Origin: a virus
Virus record (IMG/VR): IMGVR_UViG_3300005935_000109
Span: 1-26,363 of that record
Direction: 5' to 3' (one strand)
Length of the DNA: 26,363 nucleotides
Every line of letters starts with the position of its first letter. Position 1 is the stretch's first letter. This document shows positions 8,970 to 14,205 of the stretch, one piece after another. The notes beneath the pieces were generated by a model that ran no database searches, was not told the DNA's origin, and saw only the letters and a program-made list of their open reading frames with translations. The position numbers and the translations under genes are program-made.

Positions 8970-9172
8970 AGCCCCTGTTTTTTTAATGCTTTTTTGATTT
9001 GATCGACTGCGTATGGACCGATACTCCATTTAGTAAGAAGCTCTTTCCTAGTTAAAGCAGTCAAAGTCGGTATATCACCAATGCCATTATACACCAATGC
9101 GTTGTAAATGCGATTGGGAAGGTATAGCAACTCGATTGGATGATAGCCTTTTTGTATTTGATCCCAGCCCAT
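8954..9172 (-). CDS. Stand-alone RNA polymerase alpha-subunit C-terminal-domain-like protein
   Basis: All 72 residues fit the bacterial RpoA C-terminal domain, a helix-hairpin-helix fold. Residues 13-26 (IELLYLPNRIYNAL) match the alpha-CTD start helix, with R21 and N24 in the positions of the E. coli DNA-contact residues R265 and N268. GIGDIPTLTALTRKELL matches the second helix, WSIG (G52) the G296 turn, and DQIKKALKKQGLCLK the last helix and GLSL end. The positions of K298 and S299 differ. In the host the domain binds UP-element DNA and activators. A free phage copy could bind DNA upstream of promoters or compete with the host domain; that is inference. The upstream gene stops 3 bases before its start. 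Confidence 0.7.
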   Translation of the reverse strand: MGWDQIQKGYHPIELLYLPNRIYNALVYNGIGDIPTLTALTRKELLTKWSIGPYAVDQIKKALKKQGLCLKR

Positions 9173-9174
9173 GG

Positions 9175-9321
9175 TTAAGGTTTAAATTTAGTTTTAATAG
9201 CCAAAGCGCACTCAATTCCAATCAAACGCATCACCAGCTCGGCGCGGTTCTTAGTACCGAACCTCCCTGACAATACGTCCTCTATCAGTGAATCTAGCAG
9301 TTCTGTTACTTGTTTATTCAT
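9175..9321 (-). CDS. 48-residue hypothetical protein sharing its N-terminus with the gene at 9993-10334
   Basis: ATG at 9321 to TAA at 9175 encodes MNKQVTELLDSLIEDVLSGR and a helical remainder ending KTKFKP. The first ten residues are nearly identical to MKKQVTELLDKLF of the 113-residue gene in the same operon, and the DNA is too (9294-9321 versus 10307-10334). The gene overlaps the 3' end of the hexapeptide-repeat gene by 8 bases and ends 2 bases before the alpha-CTD-like gene. It could be a small DNA-binding or adaptor protein; nothing in it decides this. Confidence 0.55.
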   Translation of the reverse strand: MNKQVTELLDSLIEDVLSGRFGTKNRAELVMRLIGIECALAIKTKFKP

Positions 9322-9952
9322 TTATTAGATTTGGTGCTATTGCGGACTCTCGACTGATTTCTGTTTTCTTGCCTTCGTATTCTATTGTTACTGTGTCAGA
9401 TTTATCAACATCGATACCAGTATGCCATTTAAATAATTCTGCATCGAACTCATCCATACTCTTGATGTGGTCTATCATTTCTTGCGGCATATCATCCCAC
9501 ATATTCTCTTTCTTTTTGATTTTACTTGCGTCTACCTTCGACCAGTCTGAACCTCCTTTGAGGTACAAGTCAAAAGCTGTATTAGCCCTGGGCTTCCAAC
9601 CAAAACCATTCTTGAGTTTATTTAGTACTTCGCTGTATTTTTTTTTTGACACCTCTTTCCCGAATATAGTAGGCTTGTCTTCTTTCTTCGGTCCGAATAT
9701 AGCCTTGAAAACTCCTTTAGATTCTTTCACGCCATACGAGCAGGACACGCCATCCGAGTAGGACACGCCATCCGAGTAGGACACGCCATTCGAGTAGGAC
9801 ACGCCATCCGAGGAGTACACGCCATCCGAGTAGGACACGCCATTCGAGTAGGACACGCCATACGAGCAGTACACGCCATCCGAGCAGTACACGCCATACG
9901 AGCAGTACACGCCATTCGAGCAGTACACGCCATTCGAGCCTTGGTTTGTCAT
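9314..9952 (-). CDS. Protein with twelve xGVxxS hexapeptide repeats and a conserved-looking C-terminal domain
   Basis: The protein has 212 residues. Residues 7-78 are twelve consecutive six-residue repeats of the form [N/Y/D]-G-V-[Y/S]-[C/Y/S]-S. A GVFKAIFG boundary follows, then a charged domain (residues about 85-212) with FGKEVSKKKYSEVLNKL, WKPRANTAFDLYLKGG, MWDDMPQEMIDHIKSM and a C-terminal EISRESAIAPNLINE. I recall similar repeat-plus-domain proteins among phage hypotheticals but know no function. The period of six with V, S and G at fixed phase would suit a small beta-solenoid, which is inference. It belongs to the leftward operon. Confidence 0.75.
   Translation of the reverse strand: MTNQGSNGVYCSNGVYCSYGVYCSDGVYCSYGVSYSNGVSYSDGVYSSDGVSYSNGVSYSDGVSYSDGVSCSYGVKESKGVFKAIFGPKKEDKPTIFGKEVSKKKYSEVLNKLKNGFGWKPRANTAFDLYLKGGSDWSKVDASKIKKKENMWDDMPQEMIDHIKSMDEFDAELFKWHTGIDVDKSDTVTIEYEGKKTEISRESAIAPNLINE
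9729..9944. repeat. Exact-period 18-bp tandem repeat, 12 copies
   Basis: The word acgccat recurs every 18 bases from 9729 to 9927 without a single indel. Between copies lies a variable cgag(c/t)a(g)(g/t)ac segment. Each unit encodes one hexapeptide of the gene above. High nucleotide identity between units, beyond what the protein needs, points to recent expansion by slippage or recombination. Confidence 0.95.
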
Positions 9953-9992
9953 GGTGTTATTTGTTAAAGTTTAAATATAGGTTTAGTTTCTG

Positions 9993-10334
9993 TTACAAGT
10001 CTAGTGATAATATAAATTCTATTAATGCTTGTGCTTTTGGGTCTACTAGAACTTGAACCATGTAATTAGTTTCGCCCTCTTTACAGGAAATGTTTTTTGG
10101 TTCTTCCATCCACCCGCTAGTCTCGATTATCTGCTGTAGGCTCTTGGTGAAGCCGCATAATTTCCAAAGTCCTATACATTTTTCCATTTCTTCTCCTGCC
10201 CAAGTTTCAGGGATACGAGTAATTTTATCAGTAGCATCTTTTTCGACTATCCTCTCAAGCACATCACCAATCATAAGGGGGCGTTCCTGTTTTGAAAATA
10301 GCTTGTCCAGTAGTTCTGTTACTTGTTTCTTCAT
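9993..10334 (-). CDS. 113-residue hypothetical protein
   Basis: The protein starts MKKQVTELLDKLFSKQERPL and continues with a helical acidic segment (IGDVLERIVEKDATDKITRI). Near the middle is GLWKLCGFTKSLQQIIETSG, and the end is PKAQALIEFILSLDL. It is soluble and mostly helical, with three Cys that do not form a clear metal site. Its N-terminus is shared with the gene at 9175-9321. The leader taaccaaataaacct directly precedes the ATG and resembles that of the gene at 10707. I recognise no family. Confidence 0.65.
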   Translation of the reverse strand: MKKQVTELLDKLFSKQERPLMIGDVLERIVEKDATDKITRIPETWAGEEMEKCIGLWKLCGFTKSLQQIIETSGWMEEPKNISCKEGETNYMVQVLVDPKAQALIEFILSLDL

Positions 10335-10338
10335 AGGT

Positions 10339-10707
10339 TTATTTGGTTAAGAGGTATCCACTTTCTATCAATGTATCTTTCATTTCTTGCGTCAATCTTT
10401 TAACTTTTTCCCATTTTGCATGAGTTCTATCTTCGCTAACATAAATACACCTTTTTAGTGAGAACGGTATTGACATAGTACCTCCCCCAAATGTTTTCAA
10501 GCTTTCTTGAAAGCATGTAATTTTAGTTTTCCAATCCCATTGCGAAATTACGAAAAGCTTTAAAACACCAACCTTGATGTCGTTTTTTTCTATGTATTCC
10601 GTTGACCCATATATCTTTTCTATCTTTTTATCACATTGGCCACAACTACAATCACGAAGCACACTATCATCGTAATAGCTTTGGCATTTGTATTCTTGTT
10701 TATTCAT
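10339..10707 (-). CDS. 122-residue hypothetical protein with an N-terminal Cys cluster
   Basis: Residues 8-25 hold C8, C20, C22 and C25 in a short segment (DCSCGQCDKK), compatible with a small zinc site. The remainder is alternating beta and helix, with a Gly patch (FGGGTMSIPF) and a basic C-terminal helix. The start overlaps the stop of the preceding 52-residue gene as ATGA, so translation is probably coupled. Four bases separate its end from the next gene. Function unknown. Confidence 0.65.
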   Translation of the reverse strand: MNKQEYKCQSYYDDSVLRDCSCGQCDKKIEKIYGSTEYIEKNDIKVGVLKLFVISQWDWKTKITCFQESLKTFGGGTMSIPFSLKRCIYVSEDRTHAKWEKVKRLTQEMKDTLIESGYLLTK

Positions 10708-10862
10708 AGGTTTGTTTGGTTATCGCCCTGGGGCTGGGCTTTATTCTGTTTCGCGCACTCCCCACATATGACACGAGGCTTATTAAACATCTCCCACATT
10801 GCCCTGGCAATATCATCTTGTGATATTTCCTTTTTGCACACTTCGCAGGTTGGCTTAATCAT
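10704..10862 (-). CDS. 52-residue zinc-ribbon-like protein
   Basis: ATG at 10862 to TGA at 10704. The protein begins MIKPTCEVCKKEI and later has VICGECAKQ, giving two CxxC pairs (C6/C9 and C33/C36) 24 residues apart. That is a typical treble-clef or zinc-ribbon spacing, with a Gln/Asn-rich tail. Small proteins of this type in phages often bind nucleic acid or host proteins, but no target can be named. It overlaps the next gene by the four bases ATGA. Confidence 0.65.
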   Translation of the reverse strand: MIKPTCEVCKKEISQDDIARAMWEMFNKPRVICGECAKQNKAQPQGDNQTNL

Positions 10863-10886
10863 AACTAGGTTTTATTAGATGGATTG

Positions 10887-11132
10887 TTAGTTAGGCTGTT
10901 CTGGTAAAAAACTGTCAAACCCTTCTATTACGTCTATATCCCCGAGTGCTTCGATAAAACGGAATACAATACTCGTATAATCGTCGTCAATGTAAACCGG
11001 TATAGAGACAATCTTCTCGAGAGGTTGACCCGCTACCCCTCCACTGTCGCGGAACTCTTCGCCCGTGTTGATTTTCGGACTAGGGCTACTCATAAGCTCA
11101 AGTAGTTGTTCTTTGATGTTTTTTTTGTTCAT
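10887..11132 (-). CDS. 81-residue acidic hypothetical protein
   Basis: The protein starts MNKKNIKEQLLELMSSPSPK, followed by a Gly-containing loop and an acidic, hydrophobic C-terminal half (IVSIPVYIDDDYTSIVFRFI, then EGFDSFLPEQPN). The N-terminal M-N/K-K...LLELM pattern echoes the KQVTELLD starts of two other genes in this operon. Leader gataaccaaaaaaacaac precedes the ATG. I recognise no family. Confidence 0.6.
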   Translation of the reverse strand: MNKKNIKEQLLELMSSPSPKINTGEEFRDSGGVAGQPLEKIVSIPVYIDDDYTSIVFRFIEALGDIDVIEGFDSFLPEQPN

Positions 11133-11149
11133 GTTGTTTTTTTGGTTAT

Positions 11150-11177
11150 CTATACATAGCCTACTAGCTATCTATAG
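11150..11177. repeat. Inverted repeat between leftward genes
   Basis: CTATACATAGC (11150-11160) and GCTATCTATAG (11167-11177) are inverted repeats with one central mismatch and a 6-base loop. On the plus strand a TTTTT run follows, so it could stop rightward (antisense) transcription. On the minus strand it lies in the leader of the 81-residue gene and could be an operator or RNA-processing hairpin. Confidence 0.5.
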
Positions 11178-11196
11178 TTTTTGATGCTTTCTTTAC

Positions 11197-11535
11197 TTAT
11201 ACCCCCAGCGCGTTTCTCCAGGCGATTTTGTTGATATTGCGCTTCCTAGCCACTTCCCACGTCGTAGGCAACCAGAACCCGTCTTCGTTCTGTATCTTGC
11301 GTCTCCAGCGAGATACATTGTCTGCTCGTGGAAGTTTTTGCATGTCTCTGAGCTGAACACTCCAAACATCCTCTTGATTCTTAAACAAGTCCTTCTCTTG
11401 GAATTTAAACCATACCAAACAAGTTAGCCTCATATCGCAATCCCTAGCCTGTTTGTCGTTCAGAAGGACATAGGCGACTTTATCCTTAAGATTTTTGATC
11501 TTGTGAATCCGTAGTTCGTACTTTTCTTGAGTCAT
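11197..11535 (-). CDS. 112-residue basic hypothetical protein, first gene of the leftward operon
   Basis: The sequence is basic and helical, starting MTQEKYELRIHKIKNLKDKV. Its C-terminal half contains LPRADNVSRWRRKIQNEDGF and WLPTTWEVARKRNI, a pattern I associate with small phage hypotheticals in which an Arg-rich helix is followed by a LPT turn. DNA or RNA binding is plausible from charge. The ATG lies about 18 bases from the predicted start of transcription and directly after the palindrome at 11546-11560, so it should be the most tightly regulated gene of the operon. Confidence 0.65.
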   Translation of the reverse strand: MTQEKYELRIHKIKNLKDKVAYVLLNDKQARDCDMRLTCLVWFKFQEKDLFKNQEDVWSVQLRDMQKLPRADNVSRWRRKIQNEDGFWLPTTWEVARKRNINKIAWRNALGV

Positions 11536-11545
11536 TCTAAAAGTG

Positions 11546-11560
11546 TTAGGTACGACCTAA
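11546..11560. promoter_or_regulatory. Operator-like palindrome at the leftward promoter start site
   Basis: TTAGGT-acg-ACCTAA is a perfect 6+6 inverted repeat with a 3-base centre. It overlaps the last base of the leftward -10 box and is centred on the predicted +1 (about 11553). This is the classic place for a repressor. Candidate binders are the HTH proteins at 12673, 16181 or 17971. Confidence 0.55.
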
Positions 11561-11588
11561 GTATAAGCCAAGATTAAGCCTGTGGCAA
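11560..11588 (-). promoter_or_regulatory. Leftward operon promoter
   Basis: On the minus strand: TTGCCA, 17 bases, TATACT. Spacer positions 4-9 are GCTTAA and the spacer ends GGCT, as in the other phage promoters. It should drive the ten genes from 11535 to 8612. Confidence 0.65.
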
Positions 11589-11607
11589 TAGAATATTTGC
11601 TTTGTGG

Positions 11608-11635
11608 TTGACAAGTTGCTTTAGGCAGGTATGAT
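11608..11635 (+). promoter_or_regulatory. Rightward promoter for the replication initiator
   Basis: TTGACA, 16 bases, TATGAT: a consensus -35 and near-consensus -10, back to back with the leftward promoter (the -35 boxes are 19 bases apart). Predicted start is about 11642, leaving a 110-base leader. Confidence 0.65.
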
Positions 11636-11643
11636 TGCTTTGC

Positions 11644-11750
11644 ACGACAAGCGCGATATATCAATCTTCACAGCCTATTCACCATAAGTCTTGTCGGGCT
11701 TCCTTGAAAGGGGATGTTGGTGGATGGGCCCTGAAGGCTAACGACAAGAC
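11644..11750 (+). promoter_or_regulatory. Leader with two mutually exclusive hairpins
   Basis: The segment gtcttgtcg (11688-11696) can pair perfectly with cgacaagac (11742-11750), which ends two bases before the initiator ATG. Its cttgtcg core can instead pair with cgacaag (11645-11651) near the 5' end of the transcript. The first pairing would bury the start region and the second would free it, so this could be a translational switch. Alternatively the three copies are protein-binding sites. The 218 bases between 11535 and 11753 hold no gene. Confidence 0.45.
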
Positions 11751-11752
11751 AA

Positions 11753-12520
11753 ATGGAAGGATGGATCAAATTACACAGGCAGTTTACTAAATGGGAGTGG
11801 TACAACGACATCAATACCTGTCGTTTATTCCTGCATTTACTTATTATTGCGAACCACGAAGACCAGAAATGGAGGGGGATTGTTATTAAACGAGGGCAAA
11901 GATTAACTAGCTTAGGGCACTTGGCGAAAGAAACTGGGCTGACAGTGCAAAATGTAAGGACTTCAATAAAAAAGCTAAAATCAACAAGCGAACTAACAAG
12001 CAAACCAACAAACAAAAACACCCTTATTACAATCTGTAATTACGATAAATATCAAGACAAGGTAACAAACAAACTAACAAGCCAGCTAACAAACGACCAA
12101 CAAACAACTAACAAACAACTAACAACAAACAAGAATGTAAAGAATGTAAAGAATGATAAGAAGAAAGAAAAAATATATAAAAAAGAAGATTCCGATAATC
12201 CTTTATGGCAGGGGTTTTGTGGTAACTGTGAAATGCTTGAGCTGAAGAACAGGGTAAAACCTGACCTTTATCTACAGGCCATACAAGAGTTCTCAAAGAA
12301 AGGGAGTGCGACTAAACAGGTTAAAGAGTGCCTTGTATGGTGTAAAGCGAACGACAAGAAGATCGTTACTATTATGAGAATACGCAACTGGTTGAATAAC
12401 TGGGTAGCGTTCAACAAAACGAAAGAACTGAAGCAGATGACAGAGAGGCAAGATAAAAAGATGACGCAAAAAAATTTTACAAAACCTAACTTAACTCCTA
12501 AATGGACACCTCCAACCTAA
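11753..12520 (+). CDS. Phage replication initiation protein (winged-helix N-terminus)
   Basis: The protein has 255 residues. Residues 1-100 follow the pattern of phage replisome organisers: GWIKLHRQFTKWEWYND, then FLHLLIIANHEDQKWRGIVI, KRGQRLTSLGHLAKETGL and NVRTSIKKLKSTSELTSK, which form a winged helix. Residues about 80-130 are a Thr/Asn/Lys/Gln linker encoded by repeated ctaacaaac-like words. Residues 150-225 form a helical C-terminal domain (ECLVWCKANDKKIVTIMRIR, then NWLNNW). The family binds the phage origin and loads host helicase. It is the first gene behind the rightward promoter, as expected for an early replication gene. Confidence 0.75.
   Translation: MEGWIKLHRQFTKWEWYNDINTCRLFLHLLIIANHEDQKWRGIVIKRGQRLTSLGHLAKETGLTVQNVRTSIKKLKSTSELTSKPTNKNTLITICNYDKYQDKVTNKLTSQLTNDQQTTNKQLTTNKNVKNVKNDKKKEKIYKKEDSDNPLWQGFCGNCEMLELKNRVKPDLYLQAIQEFSKKGSATKQVKECLVWCKANDKKIVTIMRIRNWLNNWVAFNKTKELKQMTERQDKKMTQKNFTKPNLTPKWTPPT
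11991..12190. other. Candidate replication origin inside the initiator gene
   Basis: About eight degenerate direct repeats of (c/g)(t/c)aacaa(a/g) lie at 11991-12014 and 12061-12128. They are followed by three gaatg repeats (12133-12155) and a purine-rich, AT-rich stretch ending aaaaaatatataaaaaagaa. Iterons followed by an AT-rich unwinding region inside the initiator gene is the lambda O arrangement. The repeats also encode a low-complexity Thr/Asn linker, so the origin reading is inference. Confidence 0.5.
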
Positions 12521-12651
12521 AACACATATCTTTTATGGGTACAGAAAGCCCTATAGAGGAAAAGATGACGGTGATACTACAACGGTTTGGATTAAAACCA
12601 GTGCGTATCCAGAATAACATTGACTTTTGCTTAAACTTCGCTTATGATTAA
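12502..12651 (+). CDS. 49-residue protein resembling the start of a DUF559/Vsr-type endonuclease (possible remnant)
   Basis: ATG at 12502 overlaps the initiator gene by 19 bases and the frame stops at 12651. After a short lead comes TESPIEEKMTVILQRFGLKP, then VRIQNNIDFCLNFAYD and stop. This resembles the first strand-helix-strand of DUF559/Vsr-like nucleases (SPIE..L...L...G....Q..I..Y..DF), ending just where the catalytic core should begin. It is either a tiny independent gene or a truncated relic. Its last codons contain the promoter at 12620-12648. An internal ATG at 12535 is an alternative start. Confidence 0.5.
   Translation: MDTSNLKHISFMGTESPIEEKMTVILQRFGLKPVRIQNNIDFCLNFAYD
12620..12648 (+). 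promoter_or_regulatory. Promoter of the Cro-like gene
   Basis: TTGACT, 17 bases, TATGAT, with GCTTAA at spacer positions 4-9 and GCT before the -10. Predicted start is about 12655, 18 bases before the HTH gene. The initial transcribed region holds gtaaccaaatc (12659-12669), nearly repeated at 12977-12987. Confidence 0.7.
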
Positions 12652-12672
12652 AACCGAAGTAACCAAATCTTT

Positions 12673-12894
12673 ATGAAAATCAAAAAAAACTACATCGAGA
12701 ACTTTAGACACAAGAAAGGTTTAGTGATGGGTAGAAAGTTTTTACAAAAGGAAGTCGCTGAACATGTTGGCGTAAGTCTAACTACAATCACCCTCTGGGC
12801 ATCGCAAACAACTCAACCTAGTGTAGAGAACCAAGCTAAGTTGATGGCTTTATTCGGTGTAGAAGCAGAAGACTTGTTTGATTACGAGACATAA
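12673..12894 (+). CDS. Cro/CI-type HTH transcription regulator
   Basis: The 73-residue protein is essentially one XRE domain. FRHKKGLVMGRKFLQKEVAE gives helices 1-2, HVGVSLTTITLWASQTTQPS the recognition helix and turn, and VENQAKLMALFGVEAEDLFD the last helices ending in the usual DLFDYE. No dimerisation or cleavage domain is attached, so it is Cro-like rather than CI-like. It has its own promoter and is followed by a terminator at 12920, so it forms a single-gene unit. It is the best candidate for the palindrome at 11546-11560. Confidence 0.8.
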   Translation: MKIKKNYIENFRHKKGLVMGRKFLQKEVAEHVGVSLTTITLWASQTTQPSVENQAKLMALFGVEAEDLFDYET

Positions 12895-12919
12895 AAGAAT
12901 CATAGGTCAAGATTAAAAG

Positions 12920-12950
12920 AGCAATACGCTGTAAAATGCTATTGCTTTTT
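12920..12950 (+). terminator. Rho-independent terminator after the Cro-like gene
   Basis: AGCAATA (12920-12926) pairs with TATTGCT (12940-12946), followed by TTTT to 12950; an inner GC/GC pair may extend the stem. The right arm and T-run contain the -35 box of the next promoter. Confidence 0.6.
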
Positions 12951-12970
12951 ACTTAATACAGGCTTATGAT
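12942..12970 (+). promoter_or_regulatory. Promoter of the recombination/small-gene operon
   Basis: TTGCTT, 17 bases, TATGAT, with ACTTAA at spacer positions 4-9 and GGCT before the -10. The start is near 12977, 19 bases before the ATG at 12996. The -35 is embedded in the upstream terminator. Confidence 0.65.
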
Positions 12971-12995
12971 AAGAACGTAACCTAATCAATTAAGT

Positions 12996-13145
12996 ATGAT
13001 CAAATTAGAACTCACCACGGCTCAAGTACTCGACCTAACAGATCTTTTAAACGCAGAGGTTCTAAAGGATTCGTCACCACGCATTGTTACAAGACTGTAC
13101 GCTGGATTGCGAGACGAAATAGAAACCCAATTCATTAACCAGTAA
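12996..13145 (+). CDS. 49-residue hypothetical protein
   Basis: The frame runs from ATG 12996 to TAA 13143-13145 and begins MIKLELTTAQVLDLTDLLNA. It is helical and acidic, with an amphipathic second half (PRIVTRLYAGLRDEIETQF). Small phage proteins of this type (ELT..QV..L...L) are common and unassigned. It is the first gene behind the promoter at 12942. The same frame stays open for another 33 codons after the stop (see 13150-13247). Confidence 0.6.
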   Translation: MIKLELTTAQVLDLTDLLNAEVLKDSSPRIVTRLYAGLRDEIETQFINQ

Positions 13146-13149
13146 AACC

Positions 13150-13247
13150 ATGAGTGTCGAGAATACTTCTATCTATATCCCGTATGTGGAGTAGAGGAAC
13201 CCGATATTAACGAGGCCATGGATTACGACAACTTTTATAACCGCTAA
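13150..13247 (+). pseudogene. Small gene with an apparent frameshift
   Basis: ATG at 13150 opens only 14 codons (MSVENTSIYIPYVE). One frame over, from about 13152 to the TAA at 13245, the DNA reads CREYFYLYPVCGVEEPDINE followed by AMDYDNFYNR, which looks like real protein but has no start codon. One lost or gained base near 13152 would join ATG to this frame. It is also in frame with the preceding gene after its TAA, so readthrough is an alternative. Either a decayed gene or a sequencing indel. Confidence 0.4.
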
Positions 13248-13259
13248 CCCCATCTTATT

Positions 13260-13370
13260 ATGGTGACAAAGCAACAACTACGCAGCGAACCGAGGAACTG
13301 GCAGTACATGTCGATCTCCCTAGTTATTTCTGCGGCAATCACGTTGGGAATTATTCTATTCGTTAATTAA
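13260..13370 (+). CDS. 36-residue single-pass membrane protein
   Basis: ATG 13260 to TAA 13368. It has a charged N-terminus (MVTKQQLRSEPRNW) then one hydrophobic helix (SISLVISAAITLGIILFV). By the positive-inside rule the N-terminus would be cytoplasmic. It is spaced 12 bases from the previous stop and 7 bases from the next ATG. Function unknown; one of several tiny membrane proteins in this operon. Confidence 0.55.
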   Translation: MVTKQQLRSEPRNWQYMSISLVISAAITLGIILFVN

Positions 13371-13377
13371 AAAACAC

Positions 13378-13536
13378 ATGAAATTCTTAAAATGGTACAC
13401 CACGATCATGGTCACTTTCTCGTGCGTATTGGTATTCGCAGAAGGAATGTCTACGGGAGATGAAGCCTCGGTATGGGCATTCATCTTATATCTACCAGCT
13501 TCAGTTTACCTGTGGCTATGTATTTACAAGAAATAA
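13378..13536 (+). CDS. 52-residue two-pass membrane protein
   Basis: ATG 13378 to TAA 13534. The first helix is WYTTIMVTFSCVLVFAEGM, then an acidic loop (STGDEAS), then a second helix (VWAFILYLPASVYLWLCIY) and a KK end. It is clearly a small hairpin membrane protein. No family is recognised. It follows another membrane gene by 7 bases and precedes a soluble gene by 11. Confidence 0.6.
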   Translation: MKFLKWYTTIMVTFSCVLVFAEGMSTGDEASVWAFILYLPASVYLWLCIYKK

Positions 13537-13547
13537 CCCCAAACACT

Positions 13548-13715
13548 ATGTCTCATTCAGGATCGGTAATTTATGACGACGCGATGTCAGCAGTAAAGCT
13601 CCTTGAAGATATGGCGTACGAGGGGAGTGACATTGCAAAGGAAGAATTAAACCAAGTACATTTACGCCTAACAGTAATAATCGACAAACTTCTTAAATCT
13701 AAAGTAAATGAATAA
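13548..13715 (+). CDS. 55-residue helical hypothetical protein
   Basis: I choose ATG 13548 (MSHSGSVIYDDAMSAVKLLE) over the upstream in-frame ATG at 13473, because the extra 25 residues lie inside the membrane-protein gene. The protein is an acidic helical hairpin (LLEDMAYEGSDIAKEELNQV, then HLRLTVIIDKLLKS). It overlaps the next gene's start by 8 bases, suggesting coupled translation with the annealing protein. Confidence 0.55.
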   Translation: MSHSGSVIYDDAMSAVKLLEDMAYEGSDIAKEELNQVHLRLTVIIDKLLKSKVNE

Positions 13716-14205
13716 AGTTAAAACAATGAAGGTAGGCAGTGCTGATTACGCTAAGGTGGCGGAAAGGCTTAAACTGTTCCGAAAAGAATGTCCGAACGGA
13801 CTGATTGAAACCAAGTTTGAAATGACCGAGACACATGTAGTTTTCAAAGCTCGTGTAATCAAGAGCAAGCAAGACGAATCGTCTGCGGAAGCAACTGGTC
13901 ATGCTATAATGGATATTCCTGCTAGCAAAAAACTCAAAGCGTTTGAGAAGCTTGAAACTATCAGTATAGGTAGAGCCTTAGCAACATTAGGCTATCTAGC
14001 ATCTGGTGAAATAGCCTCTAGCAAGGAAATGGAAGAGTATTACAAAGCTAAGTATGACAAACTTATCGACGAACTCGAAGCGATTGAGAACCCGAAAGAT
14101 CTAAAAGTGTTTTGGGAGAAGAACCAAGGAAAAGGAAAAGAGTTGATGGCGTTGATCGTAGAAAAAAAACAACAACTAACTCAATCTACAAATGAAAGTG
14201 TATAA
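13708..14205 (+). CDS. Single-strand annealing/Rad52-like recombination protein (ERF-type)
   Basis: The protein has 165 residues. The core (residues 9-105) matches a phage annealing-protein pattern: DYAKVAERLKLFRKECPNGL, IETKF, VVFKARVIKS, EATGHAIMD, and the signature KLETISIGRALATLGYLASG (residues 81-100) followed by EIASSKEMEE. The rest is a charged helix. Such proteins bind ssDNA and pair complementary strands with an exonuclease partner; here the YqaJ exonuclease gene overlaps its 3' end. An alternative start at 13726 (MKVGSADY) is possible. The exact subfamily is uncertain. Confidence 0.65.
   Translation: MNKVKTMKVGSADYAKVAERLKLFRKECPNGLIETKFEMTETHVVFKARVIKSKQDESSAEATGHAIMDIPASKKLKAFEKLETISIGRALATLGYLASGEIASSKEMEEYYKAKYDKLIDELEAIENPKDLKVFWEKNQGKGKELMALIVEKKQQLTQSTNESV

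Noticed and set aside
9727-9933. Minus-strand frame of MACTAR/MACPTR repeats
   Set aside because: It is the second open frame produced automatically by the 18-bp tandem repeat within the 212-residue gene.
9729-9944. CRISPR array
   Set aside because: The period is 18 bases with no unique 30-base spacers, and the repeats are in-frame coding hexapeptides.
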